The notes under the pieces are model-generated. The model was not told where the DNA came from and searched no databases. It saw only the letters and a list, made by a program, of their open reading frames with translations. This document shows, piece by piece, positions 1-10,403 of a stretch of 64,000 bases of DNA. Each line of letters starts with the position of its first letter. Within the stretch, counting starts at the first letter, position 1. This DNA is from Helicoverpa zea (lineage: Eukaryota; Arthropoda; Insecta; Lepidoptera; Noctuidae). The position numbers and the translations under genes were made by a program. The stretch spans positions 13,020,001 to 13,084,000 of the forward strand of contig NC_061462.1 in the NCBI RefSeq assembly GCF_022581195.2, in the 5' to 3' direction.

Positions 1-220
1 TGCAACAAAAATATTACATAGGCGGACTTAATGCCATAGGCATTCTTTCCATTCAACCTTAGGGTGATGCAGAGAAAAACATGGTAGGTGCATTAGAAAA
101 TAAAACGAAAACTTAATGATGAATAAAACACTAAATACTAATTAAATACAACAATATTAATACAAATAACAATAAATACATACATACATACATATATACA
201 TATTATATACCAATAAATTA

Positions 221-922
221 TTATGATGATGATTCTGCCAACGATTTCTTAAGCAAGTACTTCCGCACAGCACTCTTGAAAGATTGTTTGCTGGGTGACT
301 TCCTGGTTTCTGAGGGCAGCGCATTCCACAGAAGAATAGCTTGAATGTGAAAAGAAGAGTGGATAGTGTCAGAGGTATGAGAAGGACAGTGAAGAAGAAG
401 ATTGTGAGAAGAGCGAAGATTTTTGGAATGACCGGAGCAACGGTATTGAAAATGAGGAATTAGATACGAGGGGGGAGTAGGAGAGTTAAGTAAAGAGTAA
501 AGGGTCGTCAAGGCACGCATCGATCTTCTCTGACGAATGGACATCCATTTCAATTGCGTCCTATAGTCAGAAACATGATCGTACTTCCGCAGGTTGAAGA
601 CGAATCTTATGCAGTTGTTGATGAGCCGATCAAGTTTGTTGAGCAAGTCCGCATTGAGGTCGTAGTAACTCACGTCACCATAGTCGATAATAGGAAATAT
701 TAGGGACTGCACAAGCATTGCTTTGGTTTTCGGCGGCAAAAAGTTTCTTAACCGATTTAGATGACGTAAGGTTCCAATTACACGCTTACTCACACTAGCG
801 ACCTGAGTTTGCCAACTAAGCGTACTGTCCATATAAAGACCCAGGTTCTTCACATTGAGATTTGTTGCATTATATCTCTTGAAAAAATTAATAATAAAAG
901 GGTGTGTGTTTTTTCTTGCCAT
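221..922 (-). pseudogene. Non-LTR retrotransposon ORF2, C-terminal fragment
   Basis: A 233-residue frame holds the thumb/C-terminal part of a LINE reverse transcriptase: NLGLYMDSTLSW, then FLPPKTKAMLVQSLIFPIID, LLNKLDRLINNCIRFVF, LRKYDHVSDYRTQLKW and an ending with LLWNALPSETR. The polymerase FADD block and endonuclease are absent, so this is a 5'-truncated copy. The AT-rich stretch 1-220, with a short ATAC microsatellite near 175-205, is probably its 3' tail and runs to the window edge. A related fragment lies at 50629-51249 on the other strand. The LINE clade was not resolved. Confidence 0.8.
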
Positions 923-1407
923 AAGTGTACGATGCGCAAAGCGATCCCCACTCTTCCGCCGAGGGCTCGATATCCGTGCCGGTAACTGTACTAACTATTC
1001 TCACGCGCTTGGAGCAGCGCTCGCGTCAGTAAACCGGTTTCGCGTTGCCGCCGTGCCTACAATGACGTCTGTGATCGTACAATCGGTATAATTATTATTC
1101 TTTGTACTAAAACACAACAAAATAAAAATATACATATCTATAAAACTTATTTAACTATACCTGGACAAATTTTAGAAAATTTCAAATTAATTAAAAACGA
1201 AGTACTAATTAAAGTTAGTATTGATATATTTTGTACTATTTGAAAAGATAATTAATAGGCCATGTTATCTCACAAAAATCTAAAAACCTTAGATCTTATG
1301 AGGGAAAATCGATCAATAGTCTCTTAAACGAGATAACAGTTTTTGGGACAGTATGCAAACGAAAATATCTCAGATTTGAAATTTGATTTTAAACTATAAA
1401 TATTTAT

Positions 1408-2385
1408 GGGTGCTAATTAAACCGGCTTCTTTTTAATATCATTATTCGCCCCCAAAAATGTATGTTGCCTTCTAAATTACTAAGTCAGCCACAATTAATA
1501 AAGCGTCGAGCATCTAAATAATACTATCTTAGCCACGAGTTATCTTCCACTCTAAATACAACTCAGCATGATGGTTATTTTTTTGCATCTAAATTTGTAG
1601 CATGTATTCTAACAGTAAACTTCTTAAATACTATTAAGTGACATCATAAAAATATTTATTTAGCTTCTAATTTTTTAACTCGTACTAAGTTTTTTGTTTA
1701 AAATATAACACATCCCATATTAATTGACCCAGCATGGAAGTAAGCATGCAACATGCAGCAAGCATGGCTTCTGTCACGGCTCCGGCGGTCCCATGCGAGC
1801 TTATCGTCGCAGATGGTTTTCAAGCTCACCACCGTAGCTTCGGCTTTCTGGCCGGCCCTGCCGGCCAGCCTCAGCCGCGGCAGCGAGCGCTGAAACTACC
1901 TGCGCCTCAGCTCGCAGGCCGCCTCGCCCCTCCGCGCCTACGCGGTTTTGAATTGCACTCTAGGGGTAGGGCAGACAAGACTACGTGGAGTCGGTTTTGC
2001 AGCGATTCGTTTTCGTCACTAACTTAAATTTTTAATACAATGTTTTTTAATTGAAGGTTATAAATGGCAATATGCTAAATAAAATGAATCCAAATTAAAT
2101 TCTACCAGCAAAAAAAACGAGCCAAGAAAATAGCTGATCTCGTTTTTCTTGGCTCGTTTTTGGAAAAATGAGGCCGAGTTAGTAAATTAGATGACAATGT
2201 ATAAATAAGAAGGACAAGTTACAATAATTGATGATCTTTTATTGAAGCTTTCTAGTAGATGGCGTTGTAAAAAAGACGAATTAGTTTATTAGAGGCATAT
2301 GTCATTTCCCCGTTGCTTAGTTATAAAATTTGAAGTTTAATCATGTGTCCAATAAATAATTTTGTGGCTACACTTATAATTTCCC
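1408..2385 (+). mobile_element. Non-autonomous MULE-like element, copy 1
   Basis: The copy begins GGGTGCTAATTAAAC and ends CTTATAATTTCCC. It is flanked by the 9-bp direct repeat AATATTTAT (1399-1407 and 2386-2394). Copies at 11819-12408 (minus, own 9-bp TSD) and about 20837-21600 share the ends or the body. The inside holds a GC-rich block (about 1730-2000) with a strong hairpin, GGCCGGCCCTGCCGGCC, whose relatives occur at 21130-21410 and 60288-60450. The 9-bp TSD suggests Mutator-like transposition; terminal inverted repeats are barely present (GGG/CCC). Apparent ORFs inside are not coding. Confidence 0.75.
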
Positions 2386-2394
2386 AATATTTAT

Positions 2395-3015
2395 TATTTC
2401 CCTATAATTGTGATTACAAATACACAGGACATAATAAGACTTTACGTTCATATCCTTAGATGTAATCATATGGGGTGAGATCAAGTTAAAAAAAAAATGG
2501 TCTGGGACATTACAATTTCGCATAGGTACACTTTTTCTCAAAAATGCCCTAATAATATGAAATAGTTTTAAATTGTAATTCCACATTATGATTATGGCCA
2601 TATAAAACTTGCATGTCGGTTAAACGGCGAGACATGTGAAACACTTATATCTACCATGTTTCTAGGAAATAAATTTTCTTATTCTTATGTCAAACACATA
2701 GGTATTGTACGGGACGTCACGCGGCAATGAGGCACCAGATGCGGAGCCGTGCGCTGTGCCTGCTCACCACTCAAACCCTGATAGCACTGTTCGGAAATAT
2801 TCTAACCTTATTTAAACCAATGTTACTTAGCAGCATTGGAAATGTCAAATATTAGTCCAACGAAAACAACAATAACAGACTGTCGTCAATAAATGTCTTT
2901 GGTCTCGTAACAGCATAGCATCTGTTGAACATGGGGTCTCAAATTCGATTCCCCATCGGGCCGAAACTAAGCCCGTGGTCGAATGGGAGTATGAGAAAGC
3001 GGGCGCGTCGCTCAC
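2395..3015. other. No gene recognised downstream of myosin exon 10
   Basis: AT-rich sequence where the next myosin exon would be expected on the minus strand. I found no IQ-motif or tail exon with splice sites here or further left to base 1. Confidence 0.5.
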
Positions 3016-6000
3016 CCCTGGTCCTGGATCTGTCGGCGCAGCAGCGCGGCGTCGAAGCGGTGCGGGCGCAGCGCGGCGTCGGGGCGCAGACAGCGCACGA
3101 GGCGCGGCGCGGGCGGCAGGCGCCGCACCAGCGCGCCCACCAGCGCGCGCTGCCGCGTGCCCAGCGCCGCCGGCCGCCGCGGCGACGCGCCGCCCGCGAA
3201 CAGCGCGCCCAGCAGCGCCGACCCCGCGCCGCCCAGCACCGCGCAGCAGCGCGCGCACACCGCGTCGCGGTCCTTCGCCACGATGCCGCGCGCCGAGTAC
3301 GCCACGCCGCCGCCGAAGTGCACCACCCTGCGCGTGCAGCGCCGTCAGTCGCCGTGCCGTGTGCCGTGTGCCCGTGCGTGTGCGGCTACTCACTGGAAGT
3401 GGTCGGGCGGCAGCACGAGCAGGCGCGGGTGGCGGCGGCGCTTGAGGCGCGCGAGGAAGGCGGCGTCGGAGGCGGCGTCGGCCAGCGCGCCCAGCACGGA
3501 GTCGGGCCCCGCGTCCAGCAGGTCGGCGGCCGCCTCGTGGTCGGCGTAGCGCAGCGGGCGCCAGGCCAGGCCCTCGCGCGCGTACTCCTCCTGCTCGCGG
3601 CGCAGCGTGAGCGCGGTGACGGCGGCCTGCACGCGCTCGGCCGCGTAGTTGATGAGCAGCCGCTCCAGCCCGTTGTGCGCCAGCGCCTCGAAGCCGTACA
3701 CGTCGAGGATGCCGAGCGCGCAGCGGCGCCCCGCCTCCGCCGGCTTGAGGTGCTCGTTGACGGCGTTGATGAGCCACGTGAAGAGGCGCGAGTACAGCAC
3801 GCGCAGCAGCTGGTCGCGCCGCGCCGCCGGCCACGCGGGCGCCGGGCCCTCGTCCGCCGCGCCCAGCGCCGCGCCCAGCGCCTCCGCGTCCACGCCCACC
3901 AGCGCGCACGCCTCCACCAGCTCTGCGGCACACGCGGCACGTCAGCCCGCTCGCCTGTCACTGTCCGCCGTCACACACCACACCTACCGTATCGGTGGTG
4001 CAGGCGCGTGCCGATGCTGCCGTCGATGTTGTGCTGCGGCTCGAACTCCACGTTGCCCAGCTTGAGCAGGAAGGCCAGCACGCGCAGCACGCCCTCGCAC
4101 GCGCCGCCGCTGAAGCCCAGCGCGCGCATCGCCTCCTGCCACACGCGCTACGTGTCAGCCACGTCGTGTCGCTCGGGGCGGCGGTGTGTGAGTGAGGGCG
4201 AGGGTGGGTACCGTGGTGAAGGCGAAGTGGTCGCGGTCGTGCAGCGCGGCGGCGGCGGGCGGCGCGGACGGCGGGGGCGGCGGCGCGCGGCGCGGGGAGG
4301 CGGGCGGCGGGGCGGCGCCGCGCAGCACGCGGTACTGCTCCCAGCCGCGCTGCAGCCGCAGCCGCTCTGCAAAGCCTCACGCTACACGAGACGACTACCT
4401 CCGACACACTACTACCTAATTACCTACACCTCGTTTACAATAATGCCGGCTAAATGCACGAATATAACATAGAATGCAAATCAAAATGTCGCCTAAAACA
4501 AAGGATTTATCGTTTGTGTTACATTTTTCTGTAATGATAATTTTGATAATCAAGTGCAATATGTAATTAGTGTGCGAGACAGAAGGCTCGATGTGACTCA
4601 CTGAGCAGCGCGGCGTCGGCGCCGGCCAGCAGCTGGTACAGCACGTGGAAGTTGCGCTCGCCGTCGGCGGCGCCGCTGACGCGCTCCTGCAACAAGCCGC
4701 GCTACAGTACCCGCCGCGCGCTACTCACCGCTCGCCGGCGTTACCTTCTCCAGCAGGTCTGCAACACAAAGCAAGCGTCAGCTCTCAGCCTCGCTGACAC
4801 TACACTACCTAGCGCGCGACACTCACAGTGCGTCAGGTGCCCGCCCACCGGCTCGCCCTTGAAGTCAAACTCGATCTCCAGCAGCTTGCCCTGCAACACC
4901 GCGCCGCTTAGCTGTCTCTGCCGCGAGCCTCAGTACAATGTTCAAGTAGCGGGAACAATATGGAAAGTGCTTTTATGACATGTCACGTAGATTAGGTACA
5001 TCAGATACGAGGGGTGATCTTTTCATTTGTGCTAATATTACTAATGGGCAATATTTAAATAACGTTTTATTATAAAAAGAGTTGATCTAGGTTGTGATAC
5101 TGAACTTGTCACTGTTCTTCCAATCCGAAATAAACATTTATAATGTTTAAAGTTCGAACAATTCCGCAGCCTACAGTACCTACTTAGTTCAAAGTGACTT
5201 ATGAAGTCTTTGTTAAACTAAAACCTACATAGCGATTTCGGCCCGCCCCGGGTACCGAACCCGAGACCTCGAGCACAGAAGTCGGACTTGTAACCAAGAT
5301 ACCAACGAGACAGCCCCCAACAGAGTCAGCAAAAGGCTAGGCAGATAAACTTGAAAACTTGTTTCAATTGGATTTTGATAAAACTTGGTTGTACTACCTT
5401 CGAGTATAATAGCTGATGAGCCTATCTTAACAAAACCTTGGCCTGATGATATCTAAGCACTTAACAGCAATAACAGAATGTAAAAGCGAACGAATGAAAG
5501 TTAGACGTATGCAGTGGAGTGAGGAGTGTGTCGTGTGGGAAACAGTACAAATCTGCTGGCGTTGTGGTTGAGCGCGGTGGCGGCGTTGCCGAAGGCCTCG
5601 AGCAGCGTGCCGGCCGCCGTGAGCGCGCCCGCCGCGCCGCGCTCCTCGCCCGCCACGGCCGCGCACTGCAGGCACACGCGCGCCGCCTCCGTCTTGCCGG
5701 CGCCGCTCTCGCCTGCAACCGCACACCCAACTTTCATGTTGCATCAAAAAAAGATATCTTGAAACAATCAATAACAGTTGCTAGTTGACGCATCGCTAAT
5801 GGCGCCGCGGTCCGCGGTGGTTCTATCAGCTGTAGCGTTGAGAGTACGGTTACAACAGCGAGTATTGAAGTGCGTTGTTCAGTCAACGAGTTGTTGTTGC
5901 TGGTGAGTCGAGTGCGACATATGAGTTGTCCTCACCGGTAATGACGATGCACTGAGTCTCGTTCCTGTCGCGCACCCAGCGGTAGGCGGTCGCCGTGATG

Positions 6001-6300
6001 GCGTAGAGGTGCGGCGGCAGCTGGTAAGGCGGCCGCGCCAGGTAGGCGCGCACCAGCTCGGCCGAGTAGAGCGGCAGCGCGCGGCACGGGTTCACCGACA
6101 CCAGCGCGTTGCCCACGTACGTCTGCAAGAGCGGCGCGTCAGCGAGGGCGAGCGGCCCACGCCGCGCGGGCTCGCCGGCGCACACTCACGTATATGATGT
6201 CGCGCTTGTAGCGCACGTGCAGGTTGTGCAGGAACGTGTCCTCGGACAGCGGCGCCAGCAGCACCGCGTCCGCCTGCCCCGCGGCCTCGGCGTCCGCCAT
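3016..6300 (-). CDS. Class I unconventional myosin heavy chain, motor domain (3' exons missing)
   Basis: Actin-based ATPase motor acting at membranes and cortex. Ten exons read in frame: 6190-6300, 5936-6122, 5549-5712, 4827-4890, 4745-4758 (14 nt), 4602-4686, 4212-4366, 3988-4147, 3394-3922 and 3016-3327, giving about 593 residues from ATG at 6300 (MADAEAAGQADAVLLAPLSE). Landmarks in order: TYVGNALVSVNP, P-loop GESGAGKTEAAR split across exons 2/3, switch I NHNASRFGK, FDFKGEPVGGHLTHYLLEK, GERNFHVLYQLLAGAD, switch II DVYGFE, EQEEYAREGLAW and the SH-region-like VRCLRPDAALRP. The short N-terminus fits class I. Several usually conserved positions differ and a Pro/Ala-rich insert sits near 4230-4320, so a divergent paralogue such as the Myo95E type is possible. 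The last exon ends in a GTGAGC donor, so neck and tail exons lie outside the window or were missed. Exons are very GC-rich; introns are not. Confidence 0.87.
5215..5315 (-). repeat. tRNA-derived SINE head fragment
   Basis: In the intron between myosin exons 3 and 4. Read on the minus strand it resembles the tRNA-like head of the SINE at 48356-48716: GGCTGTCTCGTTGG near an A box and GGGTTCGGTACCCGG at the B box. The body is absent. Confidence 0.6.
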
Positions 6301-6507
6301 GCCGGCCCGGCGCCCGTCACCGAGCGCCGCGCCGCGTCGCCGCTCGCGCCATGCTCAACACCCGCCGCTCTGCACGTCACATATCATTCTTATCTCCGTG
6401 TTGCAGTTATTCATATCGAGCAAAAACATTACCGGTTTTCAATTTTCACCTTAATAAATGGTATTTACTTTAAACTTAGTTTTTAACTCGTGGGTAAGTC
6501 ATACCAT

Positions 6508-6567
6508 GCACTTGGAGAGGCCTATGTCCAGCAGTGGACTGCGATAGGCTGATGATGATGATGGAGT
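6508..6567 (+). repeat. 3' tail of an RTE-type LINE (or a SINE using the same tail)
   Basis: GGCCTATGTCCAGCAGTGGA followed by GATGATGATG matches, with changes, the 3' end of the RTE LINE at 18384-20111 on the opposite strand. Nothing of the coding region remains. Confidence 0.65.
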
Positions 6568-6720
6568 CACATCATAAGGTAAAGCAACGCTTGGCACAGT
6601 CGGTTCGTGGATGGGTGACCATCTTGTCATAACGAGTTCTTCCGTGTTTCGGAAGGCAAGAGTAAACTGGTGAGTCCCTGCTGTCATTTGAACATCTTTG
6701 GTAGTCGCAAAAGTCTACTG
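6568..6720 (+). repeat. 5S rRNA-like SINE fragment
   Basis: GGTTCGTGGATGGGTGACC resembles the internal promoter region of eukaryotic 5S rRNA. It is followed by CTTCCGTGTTTCGGAAGGCA and an end like the tRNA-headed SINEs elsewhere (GTCATTTGAACATC). It is too diverged and incomplete to be a 5S gene; a 5S-derived SINE piece is the likely reading. Confidence 0.45.
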
Positions 6721-6779
6721 CTGGTTTTACAAAGTTTGTAATTTAATTGTATTAGCAAACACTGACTACAGAACCCTAC

Positions 6780-7137
6780 AAAAATCAAATATCAAATCAA
6801 GAATTAACAAATGGGCGTCCCACGAACTCAATGAATGCTAGCGCGAAGTGCGCGTCGAGACGTGCCTTGCACTGCTCAACAGATGCACAAATTAATGAAT
6901 TTTTCCATCGTCTGCTAGTCACCAGACCTTGTGCCCACACACAACAACTTTTTCCAGAATTTGGATAATTTTTTGTCGGGTAAAAAATTCAATACCCAAG
7001 AGGCAGTACAAAATGCCTTTGAACAAATGGTTGCCTCCCCTTCAGCTAATTTCTCTAAGAAGGGCATCAATTCACTGCCACTGCGTTGGCAAAGAAGCAT
7101 TGATTGCATGAGTAATTACTTTGATAAATACAAATAA
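6780..7137 (+). pseudogene. Mariner-family transposase remnant
   Basis: The C-terminal 68 residues are open (6931-7137) and end INSLPLRWQRSIDCMSNYFD, the usual end of mariner transposases. Upstream, a second frame holds WASHELNE and then EVRVETCLALLNRCTN, matching the N-terminal part that precedes the catalytic region. The DDD catalytic core is deleted, joining the two parts out of frame. It is a dead mariner copy. Confidence 0.8.
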
Positions 7138-7204
7138 CACCTACATGAAAAAAAAAAACATTTAAATTTTTTCATACAAAACGGCAATTTCATAGGTAAA
7201 GACC

Positions 7205-7381
7205 TATTATTATTATGTTTGTTTGTTTGACTGCGCTAATCTCAGGAACTACTGGGCCGATTTGAAAATTTATTTCAGTGTTAGATAGCCCATTTATCAA
7301 GGAAGGCTATAGGCTACTTTTTATCCCGGTACGGGAAGTAGTTCCCACGGGATGCGGGTGAAACCGCTGGCAAAAGCTAGT
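7205..7381 (+). repeat. Short interspersed repeat, possible non-autonomous Helitron
   Basis: GCGCTAATCTCAGGAACTAC, AGTGTTAGATAGCCCATTTA and a 3' end GGTGAAACCGCTGGCAAAAGCTAG match the copy at 61463-61652. The CTAG(T) end preceded by GC-rich bases suggests a Helitron 3' end; this is inference. Confidence 0.6.
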
Positions 7382-7385
7382 TTAT

Positions 7386-8770
7386 GATATTTTCATGTTC
7401 TAACACTATTAATGTGTGTTTTTATTAGCATTCTTTAAATGTTTCAATAAAACAAAAAATAAAATAAGTTAACATTCTGACTCTGTTTTAAGAAAATATA
7501 TTCCTTGAGTTGGTTCTTCAAGTAACATGTCCATCTAACATTTAGTGTTGTTCACTACATAGAGGTTCACCAAACGCAGGTGATTTTGAGCAGCACCAAT
7601 GTCAATGTATTATCACGTACAGCCTTGTCATCTTACGTAGCATTATTGTGTGAACATACAAATCTGTATATATGTTGCTAAAGAACTTTCCCAATATTGC
7701 ATGACACTGATTCACTACAGGCATACTGACAACTGAGCCAATATGCATCATTACAATATCAAAGACATTGATCATTGTTAGAAGGAATATTGTTCTTGAA
7801 CACCTGAGCCTACCCACTGACCCATTTACTTTAATTCACCAAAAAGCCTAATGCTATAAAAGGTATACATAAAATATTCAAACACCAGGTTTGTTGATCA
7901 AATTAGGGAGGCAGGTAGAGAAACATACCTGGACAAAAATATCCAAAGTACATCTTTAATTCTGAACACTTTCAACGAACTGTAATCATTTTATCTGTAA
8001 AAAGATCAAGCAGAAGAAGTAATCAGTCCACTGTCTTACGTTAACTTGTAATACACCAATAAATTGAAGCTGTCCTATATCGTTGCTACCGCGGTGCACA
8101 TATAGACCTTACAGATACTATACAAACAATACGTCACGATCGAAACTATTTCAAAAATAGATTCTATTCAGCGAACGTTTAATTAAAGGCACCATACCAT
8201 TTGTGATTAGATAGAGGTTTTTCTACTACGGATACTACAGGGTACGACCGACGTACGATTATGCTTAATGGACTTTTGACAAATATAACTTTGACGTACG
8301 AAGCTTCGTACTTCAAACTCATTTTGACATTTATATTCATGATAACAACACACAAAAAAGGCTAGTGATAAAAGCTCCGACAAAAAAGAAGAATTTACCT
8401 TACTCAAAATACTAACTTTCCGACTACTTATGTCCGAATAAAAATGACGAAACGACCGAATTACATACTGAAATTCTCGACAAGTAAACATGACTGTTTA
8501 TTGCGGTACCTAATGTACAAATACATACTATCATAGGACTTGCATCCGACGCAAAAAACAGTAGGTACTTTACCTTTTACCTCTATTTCCCCCTCTAGTG
8601 AGCAAAAACCGACATAAGGAAGGCCCACGAATCAAAAATCTTCAAGTCCCTAACTTCTGTCTGAAAAAGCAAATATTTCGAATTTGCTTGCTATTTCAAA
8701 TTTTTTTATACATACCTATTTACTTAGATGAAAATATAATAACTAAATCCCGTGCGCAAAAATTCTGTTG
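7386..8770. other. AT-rich intergenic DNA
   Basis: No splice-compatible coding exon, structured RNA or known repeat was recognised. Two short minus-strand frames (7602-7817, 8207-8491) show no family motif and look fortuitous. Confidence 0.5.
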
Positions 8771-9770
8771 ACCAGGGGCACGATTCTCCTAATTTTAATT
8801 AAGCGGCATACGATTCACGTTCGACTCGTTTCAACTGAGATCCAATCCCGACTCGATTACGATTGAAGCGTATGTGGCATTCCGCTATTTTTTCTTTGAA
8901 ATAAACGTTTTTATCCTTTTCTGTCATTAAATAATGAATCATTTTGTCTGCAAATGATTAACTATTGCAATATGATTGTAGAGCAAACTACCGTATAGAC
9001 CAAGATCACCAAAAAAGCAGACCAATCGCACACCAATCAATTAATGTCAATCGAATACGATTGGTCTTTTTTTAGTAGTAGAATGCCTGGGGCCCGATTC
9101 TCCTAATTTTACTTAAGCGCCATTCGATTGACGTTCGACTCGATTCGACTGAGCTCCAATCCCGACTCGATTACGATTGAAGCGTATGTGGCATTCCGCT
9201 ATTTTTTCTTTGAAATAAACGTTTTTATCCTTTTCTGTCATTCAACAATGAATCATTTTGTCTGTAATTGATTTACGATTGGAAAATGATTGTACAGCAA
9301 ACTACCGTATAGACCAAAATCATCCAAATAGCAGACCAATCGCACACAAATCAAATGTCAATCGAATACGATTGGTCGATTCTCCTAAGTTAATAATGTC
9401 AAAATCGAATAGAAATCGAATCGCAATATGATCGCAATAGCAGTTTTAACCATATCGGGCATTCTGCTACTAATAAAGACCAATCGTATTCGATTGACAT
9501 TTGATTGGTGTGCGATTGGTCTGCTATTTCGGTGATTTTGGTCTATACGGTAGTTTGCTGTACAATCACTTTGCAATCGTAAATCATTTGCAGATAAAAT
9601 GATTCATTATTTAATGACAGAAAAGGATAAAAACGTTTATTTCAAAGAAAAAATAGCGGAATGCCACATACGCTTCAATCGTAATCGATTCGGTCGGGAT
9701 CGGATCTCAGTCGAATCGAGTCGAACGTGAATCGTATGTTGCTTAAGTAAAATTAGGAGAATCGGGCCCC
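8771..9770. mobile_element. Cluster of three copies of one inverted-repeat transposon
   Basis: Three copies of a short element with ends like CTGGGGCCCGATTCTCC lie side by side: copy A about 8771-9086 (plus, lacks its last ~90 bp), copy B about 9087-9375 (plus, cut), and copy C about 9376-9770 (minus, complete). B and C form inverted arms of roughly 285 bp around a ~100-bp centre. Other copies are at 14390-14707 and 49551-49947, with a terminal relic near 12955. No transposase is encoded; the superfamily was not determined. Confidence 0.8.
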
Positions 9771-10265
9771 AGACTCGCTCGCCCTGCAACCACAGCGGGA
9801 CGACAACATTTGATGATTATAAAGAAAAAAGAAGGCCTATTTTCAACAACTATTTACCTACCTACAATGATTTTATTCGATCAATTTTCTTAGTCAACAG
9901 TTACCTATGTACCTATATTTACTTATGCTGTCGGTGTACTTGGGCCTAAGAAGAGTAAGAAACAAGCAACAAATACAAACCTAAACCATCAGGATCGCGC
10001 TAATTCCTGACTGCGAGTCTCGGCAACAATTAGCTTAGGTAGGTATATATTAAACTACCTACCTACATATCCTAGATTGCTAGTAGGTACAGACTAGTAA
10101 CAAAGCTACAACTTCTAGTCCATGATTGTTATACCTACTCCTTAATTAAAACTCTTTTCTTCAAACGAGTACGGTACCTATAATTAACTCAAAAAGTAAT
10201 AATTTATGTCAAGCGCTCGAATCTTGCTGTCGAGTTGAAACTACATTTCAACATTGCTGAATTAT
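9771..10265. other. Intergenic DNA upstream of the orphan gene
   Basis: AT-rich, with repeated TACCTACC-type short words. No gene or recognised repeat seen. Confidence 0.4.
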
Positions 10266-10280
10266 TATACTATATAAGGT
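10266..10280 (+). promoter_or_regulatory. Possible TATA box for the orphan gene
   Basis: TATACTATATAAGG lies about 130 bp upstream of the ATG at 10404. No convincing initiator was seen, and such words are frequent in AT-rich DNA. Confidence 0.25.
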
Positions 10281-10403
10281 TGTAGGCTTGCTTGTAGGTA
10301 CCTAAATCGAAACGCCAACTTGTTTGTATTTTCGTTCTCATCCTCCTAGTACTTGTGTAATACTTAATTATTTATAAATAAGTACCTAAGTCATTGTTAA
10401 GTA

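Noticed and set aside
1734..2027. 97-residue ORF, and the similar one at 21140-21475
   Set aside because: Both fall in the GC-rich core of a non-autonomous transposon family with differing frames between copies.
2845..4472. Long GC-rich frames of 100-515 residues on both strands over the myosin exons
   Set aside because: They are Arg/Ala/Pro-rich shadow frames; only the spliced minus-strand frame carries myosin motifs.
6568..6720. Functional 5S rRNA gene
   Set aside because: Only part of the internal promoter region resembles 5S; the rest does not.
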